The notes below the pieces were generated by a model. It had not been told where the DNA came from. It worked only from the letters and a program-made list of their open reading frames with translations, and did no database searches. A stretch of 64,000 nt of DNA from Caulobacter vibrioides (GTDB lineage: Bacteria > Pseudomonadota > Alphaproteobacteria > Caulobacterales > Caulobacteraceae). The DNA lies in the NCBI GenBank assembly GCA_001449105.1, contig LNIY01000150.1:1-64000 (forward strand), written 5' to 3'. A program made the translations under genes and the position numbers. Shown in pieces: positions 8,380-16,104 of this stretch (position 1 is its first letter; the number at the start of each line of letters is the position of its first letter).

Positions 8380-9318
8380 TCACTCGGCGGCGTAGACCAC
8401 CGGATGGACGTGGGCCCACAGATGGGCGCGATAGGTCTCGAAGCACTGCTCGCCGCAGATCAGCCGCATGACCGCGCCCTCGGCGATGTGGCGGGCGCAG
8501 GCCGGATCGGCCGACACCAGCGGATGCAGGGCCTCGGCGTTCCAGGCCTTGGAGTGCTCGATGTCGAGCTGGGCGTGCAGGGCGAAGTACTTGCGGGCTT
8601 CGGGCGGCGCGCCCAGGCGCTTGAGGCCGGCGTCGACGCAGGCCACCCGGGTCGGCGCGGTCAGCTCGACCACGCCCAGCGCGCCGATCGACTGATAGAC
8701 GTAGCGCCGCGTGGTGGCCAAGGCGGTCATGACGTTGGCCAGGCACAGCGACTGCCACAGCGTGGCGTCGATGGCCGGGGTCAGTTCGAAGGTCTCGATG
8801 GTGCGGGCCAGCATCGGACCGTGCATGCCGGACGCCCTGCCCCGCCCCATCTCGTCCCAGTAGTTGCGGGCCAACTCCAGCTTGGCGCGATCCAGCACCT
8901 TGACCTGGGTCATGGCCACCAGATCGTCGAAGCCCGCCTCGCCGGCGGCTTCCTGGGTCAGGAACCACTTGAGGTCCTCCATCGAGGCCTCGCCTTCCAG
9001 CCAGTCGAACAGGGGGTCCCATTGGCCGGGACCGTGGTCCTTCAGAGCCTCGAACCAGGCGATGAAGCCGTCCGGGTCGGTGGGCGCGTTCTCAACCAGC
9101 GGCGCGATGTGGCCGCGGAACTGCTCGATCAGCGCGCCCTCGATCCGCTGCATCCGCAGGTCCTCGTCCAGGGCCTCGCGCCAGTCGGACGACGGGAAGG
9201 CCGGGGCCAGGCGACGGTGGTTCCAATGGGCCAGACCCCGGTGCAGGGCCTCGGCGTCGGGAAACTGCGGGCTGAAGGCGCCCAGGCGCGACAAGCGTTC
9301 TCCGCCAAACACGATCAT
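8380..9318 (-). CDS. Iron-containing redox enzyme family protein (haem-oxygenase-like fold)
   Basis: This 312-residue protein resembles the haem-oxygenase-like diiron oxidase (HDO) group, helical-bundle enzymes that bind two non-haem irons. Candidate ligands follow the family layout. FLTQEAAGE gives glutamates near 123-127, NYWDEMGRG with a histidine near 166 matches the N-x-x-D-E-x-G-x-G motif, and HAQLDIEH gives H248, D252 and H255. The substrate cannot be deduced, since known members act on amino-acid, fatty-acid or nitroso substrates. It stands alone with no biosynthetic partners nearby. Confidence 0.75.
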   Translation of the reverse strand: MIVFGGERLSRLGAFSPQFPDAEALHRGLAHWNHRRLAPAFPSSDWREALDEDLRMQRIEGALIEQFRGHIAPLVENAPTDPDGFIAWFEALKDHGPGQWDPLFDWLEGEASMEDLKWFLTQEAAGEAGFDDLVAMTQVKVLDRAKLELARNYWDEMGRGRASGMHGPMLARTIETFELTPAIDATLWQSLCLANVMTALATTRRYVYQSIGALGVVELTAPTRVACVDAGLKRLGAPPEARKYFALHAQLDIEHSKAWNAEALHPLVSADPACARHIAEGAVMRLICGEQCFETYRAHLWAHVHPVVYAAE

Positions 9319-9385
9319 GAACTCCGGAAAAGCTGAACGGCTGCGATGAAGGCGGGAGGCTCCGCGCGGAGCCTCCCGAAGGGGA

Positions 9386-9676
9386 TCAGCGCTCGGCGCC
9401 GCCCTCGCCTGTGCGGCCGGGCTCGATGGCGCCGGTGTCGACGCCGCCGGAGACGCCGTTGTTCAGCTGGTCTTCGCCGCCGCCCTCGACGCCTTCGCCT
9501 TCACGACGCTGGCGGTCGGCCTGCTGGTTCTGCTGGTCGGGCTGGGGCTGCTGGGGGTTCTGCTGCTGTTGCTGCGGCGAACGGTTGTCGCCCTGCTGGT
9601 TCTGCTGCTCGACCTGCGGACGCCGGGCGTCGTTGGGTTGCTGTTGCAGGCCTTGGTTGTTCGGGGTCTCGCCCAT
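9386..9676 (-). CDS. Gln-rich, low-complexity protein
   Basis: This 96-residue protein begins at an ATG preceded by GGGAAG seven bases upstream. Its first 65 residues are dominated by Gln, Asn, Pro and Arg (runs such as QQQQQNPQQPQP). The C-terminus is Gly/Glu-rich. There is no signal peptide or membrane segment, so it is probably intrinsically disordered and cytosolic. I know no function. The frame also runs further upstream to 9778, but that part lacks a ribosome site. Confidence 0.55.
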   Translation of the reverse strand: MGETPNNQGLQQQPNDARRPQVEQQNQQGDNRSPQQQQQNPQQPQPDQQNQQADRQRREGEGVEGGGEDQLNNGVSGGVDTGAIEPGRTGEGGAER

Positions 9677-9788
9677 GTCGTGTCTTCCCTGATCATTGGC
9701 CTGCGCGGGATGCGCCGGCGGGAAGCAAACGAGCATTCCGCCCAGGCGTTCCTGGGTCGGAAAGTCGACAAACATCACCGAAAATCAA

Positions 9789-11168
9789 CTACTTGAGCGA
9801 GGAACGCTTGGTCGTGTCGCGAGTTTGAGCCAGCTTTGCGGGCGGCTTTTCGAGGGCCTGATAGACCCACTTGCGGGTCTCGGCGTCGAGGCCGGGCCCG
9901 ACCCCGCCGAGGCGCTGGATCATGCCGACGAAGAAGAGGTCGTTGGCCGGGTCGATCCAGAACCAGGTGCCGGCGCTGCCGCCCCAGCTGATCGTGCCCG
10001 GACCGACCGGCGCGCCCGAGGCGGCCGGATCCACAGCCACGGCCACGTCGAGGCCGTAGCCCATGCCCAGCGCGAACGGGAAAGGCTTCTGCTGGCCGGG
10101 CTTGAGCACGCCGGACGTGCCGTCGGTGGTGACCTGGAAGCTCGGCGGCAGGTGGTTCAGCCGCATCATCGCCACCGTCTCCGGCTCGAGGATGCGCACG
10201 CCGTCCAGGTCGCCGCCGTTGAGGATCATCTGGGCGAAGCGGGCGAAGTCGCCGGCGGTCGACAGCAGGCCGCCGCCGCCCGACGGGGCCGGGGGCGGCC
10301 TGGTCACGTCGCGCCAGCCGCCCTCGACGGCGGGCACGAGCTTTCCGGTGGCCGGATCGGCGTCGTAGATCGCCGCCAACCGCGCGGTCTTGTCGGCGGG
10401 AACCCAGAAGGCGGTGTCCTTCATCTTCAGCGGCCTGAAGATGCGCTGCTGCATGAACACCGGCAGGGCCTGGCCCGACAGTCGCTCGATGATCAGGCCC
10501 TGGATATCGGCCGCGACGCTGTAGCGCCACAGCTTGCCCGGCTCGGCGTACATCGGCAGGGCGGCGATCTTCTGCACCATCGAGAACAGCGAGTCCGACT
10601 GCAGAACCCCGGCCCGGTAGTAGGCCTGGTCGGCGTGGCTGCCCGGGTCGTCGGCGATGCCGTAGGCGAAGCCCGCCGTGTGGGTCATCAGCTCGCGCAT
10701 GGTCGGCGGGCGGCTGATCGGCGACAGGATCGGACGGCCCGAGGCGTCGACGCCGTTGGCGATCCGCAGGCCCTCGAACTCGGGAATGAACTTGGTGACC
10801 GGGTCGTCCAGCTTCCAGCGGCCCTCGTCGTAGAGGATCAGCATGGCCACGCCCGTGACCGGCTTGGTCTCCGAGCGGATGCGGAAGATGGCGTCGGCCG
10901 GCATGGCCTCGGGCTGGTCCAGCGCGCGCTTGCCGTAGGTCGTCTGGGTGACGACCTTGCCGTGGCGGGCCAGGAGGGTGACGCCGCCGGCGATCTGGCC
11001 CTGGTCGACCAGGCGCTGCATGGTCTCGTCGACGCGCTTGAGCTTCTCGGACGAGAAGCCCACCGCCTCGGGCTTGGCGCGCGGCAAGGCGCTCGCCACG
11101 CCCGGATGGGCGGCGGTCAGGCCCAGGAACCCGGCCAGGGCCCCGACGGACTTGCGCCAGAAGCTCAT
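9789..11168 (-). CDS. Serine hydrolase, beta-lactamase/class C esterase family
   Basis: This 459-residue exported enzyme has the serine beta-lactamase fold used by class C beta-lactamases, esterases and D-peptidases. The ATG at 11168 opens a signal peptide ending near SALPRA. The nucleophile motif SETK (S-x-x-K) lies near residue 98-101. A YSV segment (WRYSVAADIQG) supplies the Y-x-S/N-like element, and a GWGG-like loop (ISWGGSAGTWFW) follows near the C-terminus. Such proteins usually hydrolyse esters or amides rather than beta-lactams. It follows parC with a 69-bp gap, so it could be read from that transcript. Confidence 0.85.
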   Translation of the reverse strand: MSFWRKSVGALAGFLGLTAAHPGVASALPRAKPEAVGFSSEKLKRVDETMQRLVDQGQIAGGVTLLARHGKVVTQTTYGKRALDQPEAMPADAIFRIRSETKPVTGVAMLILYDEGRWKLDDPVTKFIPEFEGLRIANGVDASGRPILSPISRPPTMRELMTHTAGFAYGIADDPGSHADQAYYRAGVLQSDSLFSMVQKIAALPMYAEPGKLWRYSVAADIQGLIIERLSGQALPVFMQQRIFRPLKMKDTAFWVPADKTARLAAIYDADPATGKLVPAVEGGWRDVTRPPPAPSGGGGLLSTAGDFARFAQMILNGGDLDGVRILEPETVAMMRLNHLPPSFQVTTDGTSGVLKPGQQKPFPFALGMGYGLDVAVAVDPAASGAPVGPGTISWGGSAGTWFWIDPANDLFFVGMIQRLGGVGPGLDAETRKWVYQALEKPPAKLAQTRDTTKRSSLK

Positions 11169-11237
11169 AGGTCGACTTATCTCACAGAGGGTTTGGCGAG
11201 AGCATGGCGCCGAAGACGCCGCTCTCGCCATATCACA

Positions 11238-13520
11238 TCACTTGGGACGGAAGCGCTTCTGGGTCGGGAAACCCTTGGGCGCCAGCTTGCCGGCGCCGGC
11301 CCGACGGCCGACGAAGGCCTGCCAGTCGGTCCACTCGCGACGGCGCAGGGCCGTGTCGATCCAGTAGCCGCCGGTCTCGGCGTTGAACGACAGGCCGTCG
11401 CGCAGGCCGCCCTCGCGGTAGGCCTGCAGCTTGACGCCCTTGCCGCGCGGCATTTCCGGCAGCTCTTCCAGCGGGAAGATCAGGATCTTGCCGTTGTCGC
11501 CGACCACCGCCAGCTGGTCGCCGACGGCTTCGAGGCAGAAGGCCGCGCCGGTGGAGTCGACGGTCAGCACCTGCTTGCCCGCCTTGCGGTTGGCCAGGGC
11601 TTCCTCTTCCGGCAGCAGGAAGCCATAGCCCTGCTTGGAGGCCAGGATGCGCTTGCGACCCGCCTTGAACGGGAAGACGTCGATGATCTTCACCTTGTCG
11701 TCCAGCTCGATCATCATCCGCACCGGTTCGCCATGACCGCGCGCCGACGGCAGGTTGGCGCAGCCCAGCGTGAAGAACCGGCCGTCCGAGGTGAACAGCA
11801 GGAGCTTGTCGGTCGTCTCGGCCGGCACCAGGAAGCCGAGCTTGTCGCCTTCCTTGAACTTCAGCTCGGACGGGTCGTCGATCTTGCCCTTGGCGGCGCG
11901 GATCCAGCCGCGCTCGGACAGGATGATGGTGATCGGCTCGCGCACGATCATCGCCTCGATGGCGGCGTCGGCGTCGACCACCGGGGCCACGTCGAAGACC
12001 GAGCGGCCGGTCACGCCCGTGGGGCGCGGCTTGTCCAGCGGATGCTTGATCTTGATCAGGGACGCGCGCACCTGGCGCAGGCCCGTGCCGACCAGGTCCC
12101 ACTGCTTCTTGTCGCTGGCCAGCATGGCCAGGATGCCGTCGCGCTCTTCCACCAGTTCGGCGTGCTCGCGGCGGATCTCCATCTCCTCCAGCTTGGCCAG
12201 TTGGCGCAGGCGGGTGTTGAGGATGGCGTCTGCCTGGATGTCGCTGAGGGCGAAGGCCGCCATCAGCTTTTCCTTCGGCTTGTCCTCGTAGCGGACGATG
12301 CGGATCACCTCGTCGAGATTGAGGTAGGCGATCAGCAGGCCGTCGAGGATGTGCAGGCGGGCTTCGATCTTGGCCAGGCGGTGGCGGGCCCGGCGGGTCA
12401 GCACCTCGCGACGGTGGGCCAGGAAGGCCATCAGCGCCGACTTGATGCCCATGACGCCCGGCGTGCCGCGCGCGTCCAGCACGTTGATGTTGACCGAGAA
12501 CCGGCTTTCCAGCGCCGAGAGCTTGAACAGGCTCTCCATCAGCACTTCGGGTTCGACGTTCTTGGACTTCGGCTCAAGAACGAGGCGGATGTCCTCGGCG
12601 CTCTCGTCGCGGACGTCGCCCAGCAGGGCGGCCTTCTTGCTCTCGATCAGGTCGGCCAGTTGCTCGACCAGATCCGACTTCTTCACCTGATACGGGATCT
12701 CGGTGACGACGATCTGGTAGGTGCCGCGGCCGGTCTCCTCGCGCTCCCACTTGGCGCGGGTGCGGATGCCGCCGCGGCCGGTCTCGTAGGTTTCGAGCAA
12801 GGACGCGGCCGGCTCGACAATGACGCCGCCGGTCGGGAAGTCCGGACCCGGCACGCGCTCGAGGATGTCGGCGGTCGTGGCCTCGGGATTAGACAGCAGC
12901 AGCAGGCAGGCGTCGATCAGCTCGGCCGGGTTGTGCGGCGGGATCGAGGTGGCCATGCCGACGGCGATGCCGGCCGAACCGTTGGCCAGCAGGTTGGGGA
13001 AGCCCGACGGCAGGACCACCGGCTCCTCGTCCTGGCCGTCATAGGTGGGCCGGAAGTCGACCGCGTCCTCGTCGATGCCGTCGAGCAGAAGCGTCGCCGC
13101 CTCCGTCATCTTGCATTCGGTGTAACGCATGGCGGCGGCGTTATCGCCGTCGATATTGCCGAAGTTGCCCTGCCCCTCGACCAGCGGGATGCGCTGGGAG
13201 AAGTCCTGGGCCAGGCGCACCAGGGCGTCGTAGATCGACTGGTCGCCATGCGGGTGGAAGTTACCCATCACCTCGCCGACCACCTTGGCGCACTTGCGCG
13301 CGGCGGACTCGGGGTTCAGGCGCATGTTGCTCATGGCGTAGAGCACGCGACGGTGCACCGGCTTCATGCCGTCGCGGACGTCGGGCAGCGCCCGCGATCC
13401 GATGGTCGACAGCGCATAGGCCAGATAGCGCTTGGACAGCGCCTCGGTCAGCGGCTCTTCGAGGATGCGGTCGCCGTCGCCGGGACCGCCGGGGGGAGGA
13501 GTGACGGGCTTGTTCATCAA
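11238..13520 (-). CDS. parC: DNA topoisomerase IV subunit A
   Basis: ParC forms the breakage-reunion subunit of topoisomerase IV, which with ParE decatenates daughter chromosomes. The protein is 760 residues long. The active-site tyrosine is Y133 in [11 protein letters not shown], preceded by R132. The segment [19 protein letters not shown] is the quinolone-determining helix region. It has Gln where E. coli ParC has Ser80, which I believe is usual in alphaproteobacterial ParC. The C-terminal region (from about 500) forms the beta-pinwheel. ParC is told from GyrA by its shorter tail and this helix sequence. Two ATG codons are adjacent at the start, and either could be used. Confidence 0.95.
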   Translation of the reverse strand: MMNKPVTPPPGGPGDGDRILEEPLTEALSKRYLAYALSTIGSRALPDVRDGMKPVHRRVLYAMSNMRLNPESAARKCAKVVGEVMGNFHPHGDQSIYDALVRLAQDFSQRIPLVEGQGNFGNIDGDNAAAMRYTECKMTEAATLLLDGIDEDAVDFRPTYDGQDEEPVVLPSGFPNLLANGSAGIAVGMATSIPPHNPAELIDACLLLLSNPEATTADILERVPGPDFPTGGVIVEPAASLLETYETGRGGIRTRAKWEREETGRGTYQIVVTEIPYQVKKSDLVEQLADLIESKKAALLGDVRDESAEDIRLVLEPKSKNVEPEVLMESLFKLSALESRFSVNINVLDARGTPGVMGIKSALMAFLAHRREVLTRRARHRLAKIEARLHILDGLLIAYLNLDEVIRIVRYEDKPKEKLMAAFALSDIQADAILNTRLRQLAKLEEMEIRREHAELVEERDGILAMLASDKKQWDLVGTGLRQVRASLIKIKHPLDKPRPTGVTGRSVFDVAPVVDADAAIEAMIVREPITIILSERGWIRAAKGKIDDPSELKFKEGDKLGFLVPAETTDKLLLFTSDGRFFTLGCANLPSARGHGEPVRMMIELDDKVKIIDVFPFKAGRKRILASKQGYGFLLPEEEALANRKAGKQVLTVDSTGAAFCLEAVGDQLAVVGDNGKILIFPLEELPEMPRGKGVKLQAYREGGLRDGLSFNAETGGYWIDTALRRREWTDWQAFVGRRAGAGKLAPKGFPTQKRFRPK

Positions 13521-13594
13521 TCAGATTCGTTTCGGCCCGACAGCCTAGCAGATATGCGCGGCTCGATTCGAGGCGCTGGCCGGGTTTTTGCGGC

Positions 13595-13810
13595 TTATCC
13601 GGCCGCGGGCGCCCGCAGAAGGGCCCCTGCCCGCTCGACGAGGTCGATCACCGCCTCGCCCTGCCACACCTCGATCGTCTCGGCGCTGGCGTGGTCACGC
13701 AGCAGCGACAAGGCATGGCGCCGGTAGGCGTCGTCCGCCAGGTCCTGGATATCGACTGCCGTGGCGACCTGGTTTCCGGCCAGACAGACGAACGTGTAGG
13801 TTTTCATCAC
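13595..13810 (-). CDS. Small conserved hypothetical protein
   Basis: This 71-residue protein starts MMKTYTFVCLAGNQ. It has an alternating beta-alpha character, no membrane segment and no recognisable motif. The codon bias matches the surrounding core genes, and it lies 74 bases upstream of parC in the same direction, so it may share the parC promoter. Confidence 0.6.
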   Translation of the reverse strand: MMKTYTFVCLAGNQVATAVDIQDLADDAYRRHALSLLRDHASAETIEVWQGEAVIDLVERAGALLRAPAAG

Positions 13811-13890
13811 AGCCCTCGCCGCGACCCTAGCACGTCGAGCGGAGCCGTTGGTCGGATGGCCGACGGATCACGGGATTGGGAACGGCCGTG

Positions 13891-15321
13891 TCAGGCCTCG
13901 GCCGCCTCGCCGCTGCGGGCCGGCAAGGCGAGGGTCACGCGAAGGCCGCCGATCGGCGCCCGCCCCAGGGTCAGGGCGCCGTCGTGCAACTCGGCCAGCT
14001 CCAGCGCGATCGGCAGGCCGAAGCCGTGTCCGGAGCCGCGCTCGTCCAGCCGACTGCCCGGCACCAGGGCGGCGGCGGCGGCCTCGTCGTTCAGGCCGGG
14101 ACCGTCGTCGTCGATGTCGAGCACCACGCGCGCGCCTTCTCGCCGACCCGTGACCCGCACGGTGCGCTCGGCGAACTTCCAGGCGTTGTCGAGCAGGTTG
14201 CCGGTCATCTCGTCGAAGTCCTGCGGATCGCAGGCGACATAGAGGTCGTCGGCCACGTCGAGCTCGGCGCGCACGCCGGCGGCGGCGTGGATGCGCGACA
14301 GTGCCGCGACCAGGTCTTCGAGGCGCGACCGGACCGGCAGGGCCGGACGGCCGGGCGCGCCGGGCGAGGCGGCGCGAGCGCGGCCCAGATGATGGCCGAT
14401 GGCCCCGTCGATCTGGGCGATCAGGCTGGCTAGGCTGCCGTCGGGATCGCGTCCCGGCTCGGCAAGGCGCACGGCCAGGGTGGCCAGGGGGGTCTTCAGG
14501 CCATGAGCCAGGTTGGAGACGTGGCTGCGGGCCTTGGCCAGGGCCTGTTCATTGTGGTCCAGCAGGGCGTTGAGCTCGGCCACGACCGGCTCCAGCTCGC
14601 GGGGCTGGCCGCCGTCGATGCGACGCTGCTCGCCGGCCCGCACGGCGGCCAGAGAGGCGCCGAGCTTGCGCAGCGGCCGCAGGCCCAGCTCCAGCTGGCC
14701 GATCATCGCCGCCAGCAGGCCCACGCCCAGCACGCCCAGCGACAGCAGCAGCGGCCGCAGGCCCTCGTCGCGCATGCGGTCTCGGATGTAGCGCGGCGCG
14801 CCGGCCGTGACCGTCACCGGCCCGCGGCTGGTGGTGATCGTCAGGGTACGGAAATAGAAGCTCTCGTTCCAGCCGCTGCGCGAGCGCCAGCGGCGGGATT
14901 CCTTCAGCGGCGCGGTCGGCGGCTTGTCGGGGCGCATCTCGCGCTGGGGCATGCGGTCCCGGTCGCGATCGCGCTCCGGACGGGGCCAGGGCGGCGGCCC
15001 CTCCCCCTGCCTCGGCTCCACCGCGGCCACGGTCTGCGAGCGCAGCACGCCCGCCGGTCCCTTGACGACCCAGGCCCAGCCGGCGCCGCGCCGGATGAAC
15101 GGACCGACCGACTGGATGCGGTCCTGGTCCAGCGAGCCGTCGGACTTCACCGCCCGGGCCAGCACCGATATCTGGGATTCCAGGCTGGCGTCGACGTTGC
15201 GACGGACGAACTGGTCCAGCGTCGGGCGGATGGTCAGGGCGGCCAGCACCACCGCCACGACGGTGAACAGGACGCCGCTGAGCAGCAGCCGCGCGCGGAT
15301 GGAGTTCAGCGGACCGCTCAC
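13891..15321 (-). CDS. Sensor histidine kinase of an OmpR-type two-component system
   Basis: This 476-residue inner-membrane kinase begins at a GTG that overlaps the stop of the response regulator by four bases (GTGA). One membrane segment lies at about 10-32. A long periplasmic loop includes a Pro/Arg/Asp-rich stretch at about 100-130, and a second membrane segment lies near 190-210. A HAMP-like linker follows, then the phosphoacceptor motif NLAHGLKTPLA near 270-280. The ATPase domain shows the N box (GNLLDNAWKFA), the G1 box (DIDDDGPGL) and a G2 region (RGSGHGFGLPIA). The H box is of the PhoQ type. It should phosphorylate the regulator encoded just upstream. The signal is unknown. The divergent TonB receptor is the likely target. 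Confidence 0.92.
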   Translation of the reverse strand: MSGPLNSIRARLLLSGVLFTVVAVVLAALTIRPTLDQFVRRNVDASLESQISVLARAVKSDGSLDQDRIQSVGPFIRRGAGWAWVVKGPAGVLRSQTVAAVEPRQGEGPPPWPRPERDRDRDRMPQREMRPDKPPTAPLKESRRWRSRSGWNESFYFRTLTITTSRGPVTVTAGAPRYIRDRMRDEGLRPLLLSLGVLGVGLLAAMIGQLELGLRPLRKLGASLAAVRAGEQRRIDGGQPRELEPVVAELNALLDHNEQALAKARSHVSNLAHGLKTPLATLAVRLAEPGRDPDGSLASLIAQIDGAIGHHLGRARAASPGAPGRPALPVRSRLEDLVAALSRIHAAAGVRAELDVADDLYVACDPQDFDEMTGNLLDNAWKFAERTVRVTGRREGARVVLDIDDDGPGLNDEAAAAALVPGSRLDERGSGHGFGLPIALELAELHDGALTLGRAPIGGLRVTLALPARSGEAAEA

Positions 15322-15983
15322 GCCGCCCCCGCCGTCAGGCGATAGCCGCGGCCGCGCACGGTCTCGATCATCTCGTGGCCGATCTTGCGCCGCAGCCGGC
15401 CGACGATGACCTCCAGCGAGTTGGAATCCCCGCCCGCGTCGCCCTCATAGGCCTGTTCCAGGATGTCCATCCGCTCGACCACCACCTCCTTGCGCAGGAT
15501 CAGGCACGACAGCACCCGCCATTCGAAGCTGGTCAGCTTCAGCGGCATGCCGTCGAACTCGAACCCGCCCATCTGGGCGTCGAAGGTCAGGCGGCCGCAG
15601 ACGATGCGCGGGCCGTGGTGGCCGGCCGAGCGGCGCACCAGCGCGCGAAGCCGCATGACCAGCTCCTCCACGCGGAACGGTTTGGTCAGATAGTCGTCGG
15701 CGCCGGCCTTGAAGCCCTCGACCTTCTCGGTCCAGCCGTAGCGGGCGGTGAGGATCAGCACCGGCAGCGGCCGGTTCTGGGCCCGCCAGCCGCGCAGCAC
15801 CGACAAGCCGTCCTGCTTGGGCAGGCCAAGGTCGAGCACGGCGGCGGCGTAGGTTTCGGTGGCGCCCAGGTGCGCGCCGGTCTCGCCGTCGGCGGCGATG
15901 TCCACCGCGAACTGCTCTTCGCGCAAGGCCTGGGCTATGCTTTCGGCCAGCGGCGCGTCGTCTTCGACCAACAGGATGCGCAT
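15318..15983 (-). CDS. OmpR/PhoP-family response regulator
   Basis: This 221-residue DNA-binding regulator has a receiver domain (MRILLVEDDA at the start, phosphoacceptor D51 in LDLGLPKQDG, LTKPF lysine near 102). A winged-helix effector domain begins near residue 125 and ends VRGRGYRL. The ATG at 15983 is used because it opens directly at the first beta strand of the receiver. The kinase gene follows with a four-base overlap, so the two are translationally coupled. Divergent from it is a TonB-dependent receptor, and the 121-bp region between holds phased repeats suited to an OmpR-family dimer. Confidence 0.93.
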   Translation of the reverse strand: MRILLVEDDAPLAESIAQALREEQFAVDIAADGETGAHLGATETYAAAVLDLGLPKQDGLSVLRGWRAQNRPLPVLILTARYGWTEKVEGFKAGADDYLTKPFRVEELVMRLRALVRRSAGHHGPRIVCGRLTFDAQMGGFEFDGMPLKLTSFEWRVLSCLILRKEVVVERMDILEQAYEGDAGGDSNSLEVIVGRLRRKIGHEMIETVRGRGYRLTAGAA

Positions 15984-16016
15984 CCGCAATCCTTTAGCCG
16001 ACGAACCCAAACCGAA

Positions 16017-16036
16017 CCTGAACCAGTTCGTTCAGG
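16017..16036. promoter_or_regulatory. Inverted repeat CCTGAAC-N6-GTTCAGG
   Basis: A perfect 7-bp inverted repeat lies between the response regulator and the divergent TonB receptor. It overlaps the first of the phased direct repeats, and could be a regulator site or part of a hairpin in the leader. Confidence 0.45.
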
Positions 16037-16056
16037 CTACGTCGAGGTTGCGTGCG
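16029..16056 (+). promoter_or_regulatory. Phased direct repeats, candidate response-regulator binding site
   Basis: Three half-sites, CGTTCAG, CGTCGAG and CGTGCGT, begin at 16029, 16040 and 16051, exactly 11 bp apart. This is the spacing at which OmpR/PhoB-type dimers bind head to tail. The site lies 50-75 bp ahead of the TonB receptor start. Confidence 0.45.
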
Positions 16057-16104
16057 TTACAGAGGCTGCAATCGAGGGATTCGGTTCGAGATTTGGGGAT
16101 TGGA

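Noticed and set aside
11238-13520. Quinolone-resistance mutation in parC (Gln at the E. coli Ser80 position)
   Set aside because: To my knowledge Gln or similar residues occur naturally at this place in alphaproteobacterial ParC, so it cannot be read as an acquired mutation from one sequence.
9696-13727. A 1343-codon open frame opposite parC and the serine hydrolase
   Set aside because: It spans two real genes on the opposite strand and an intergenic gap. It has no start context and no recognisable domain, so it is a GC-bias shadow.
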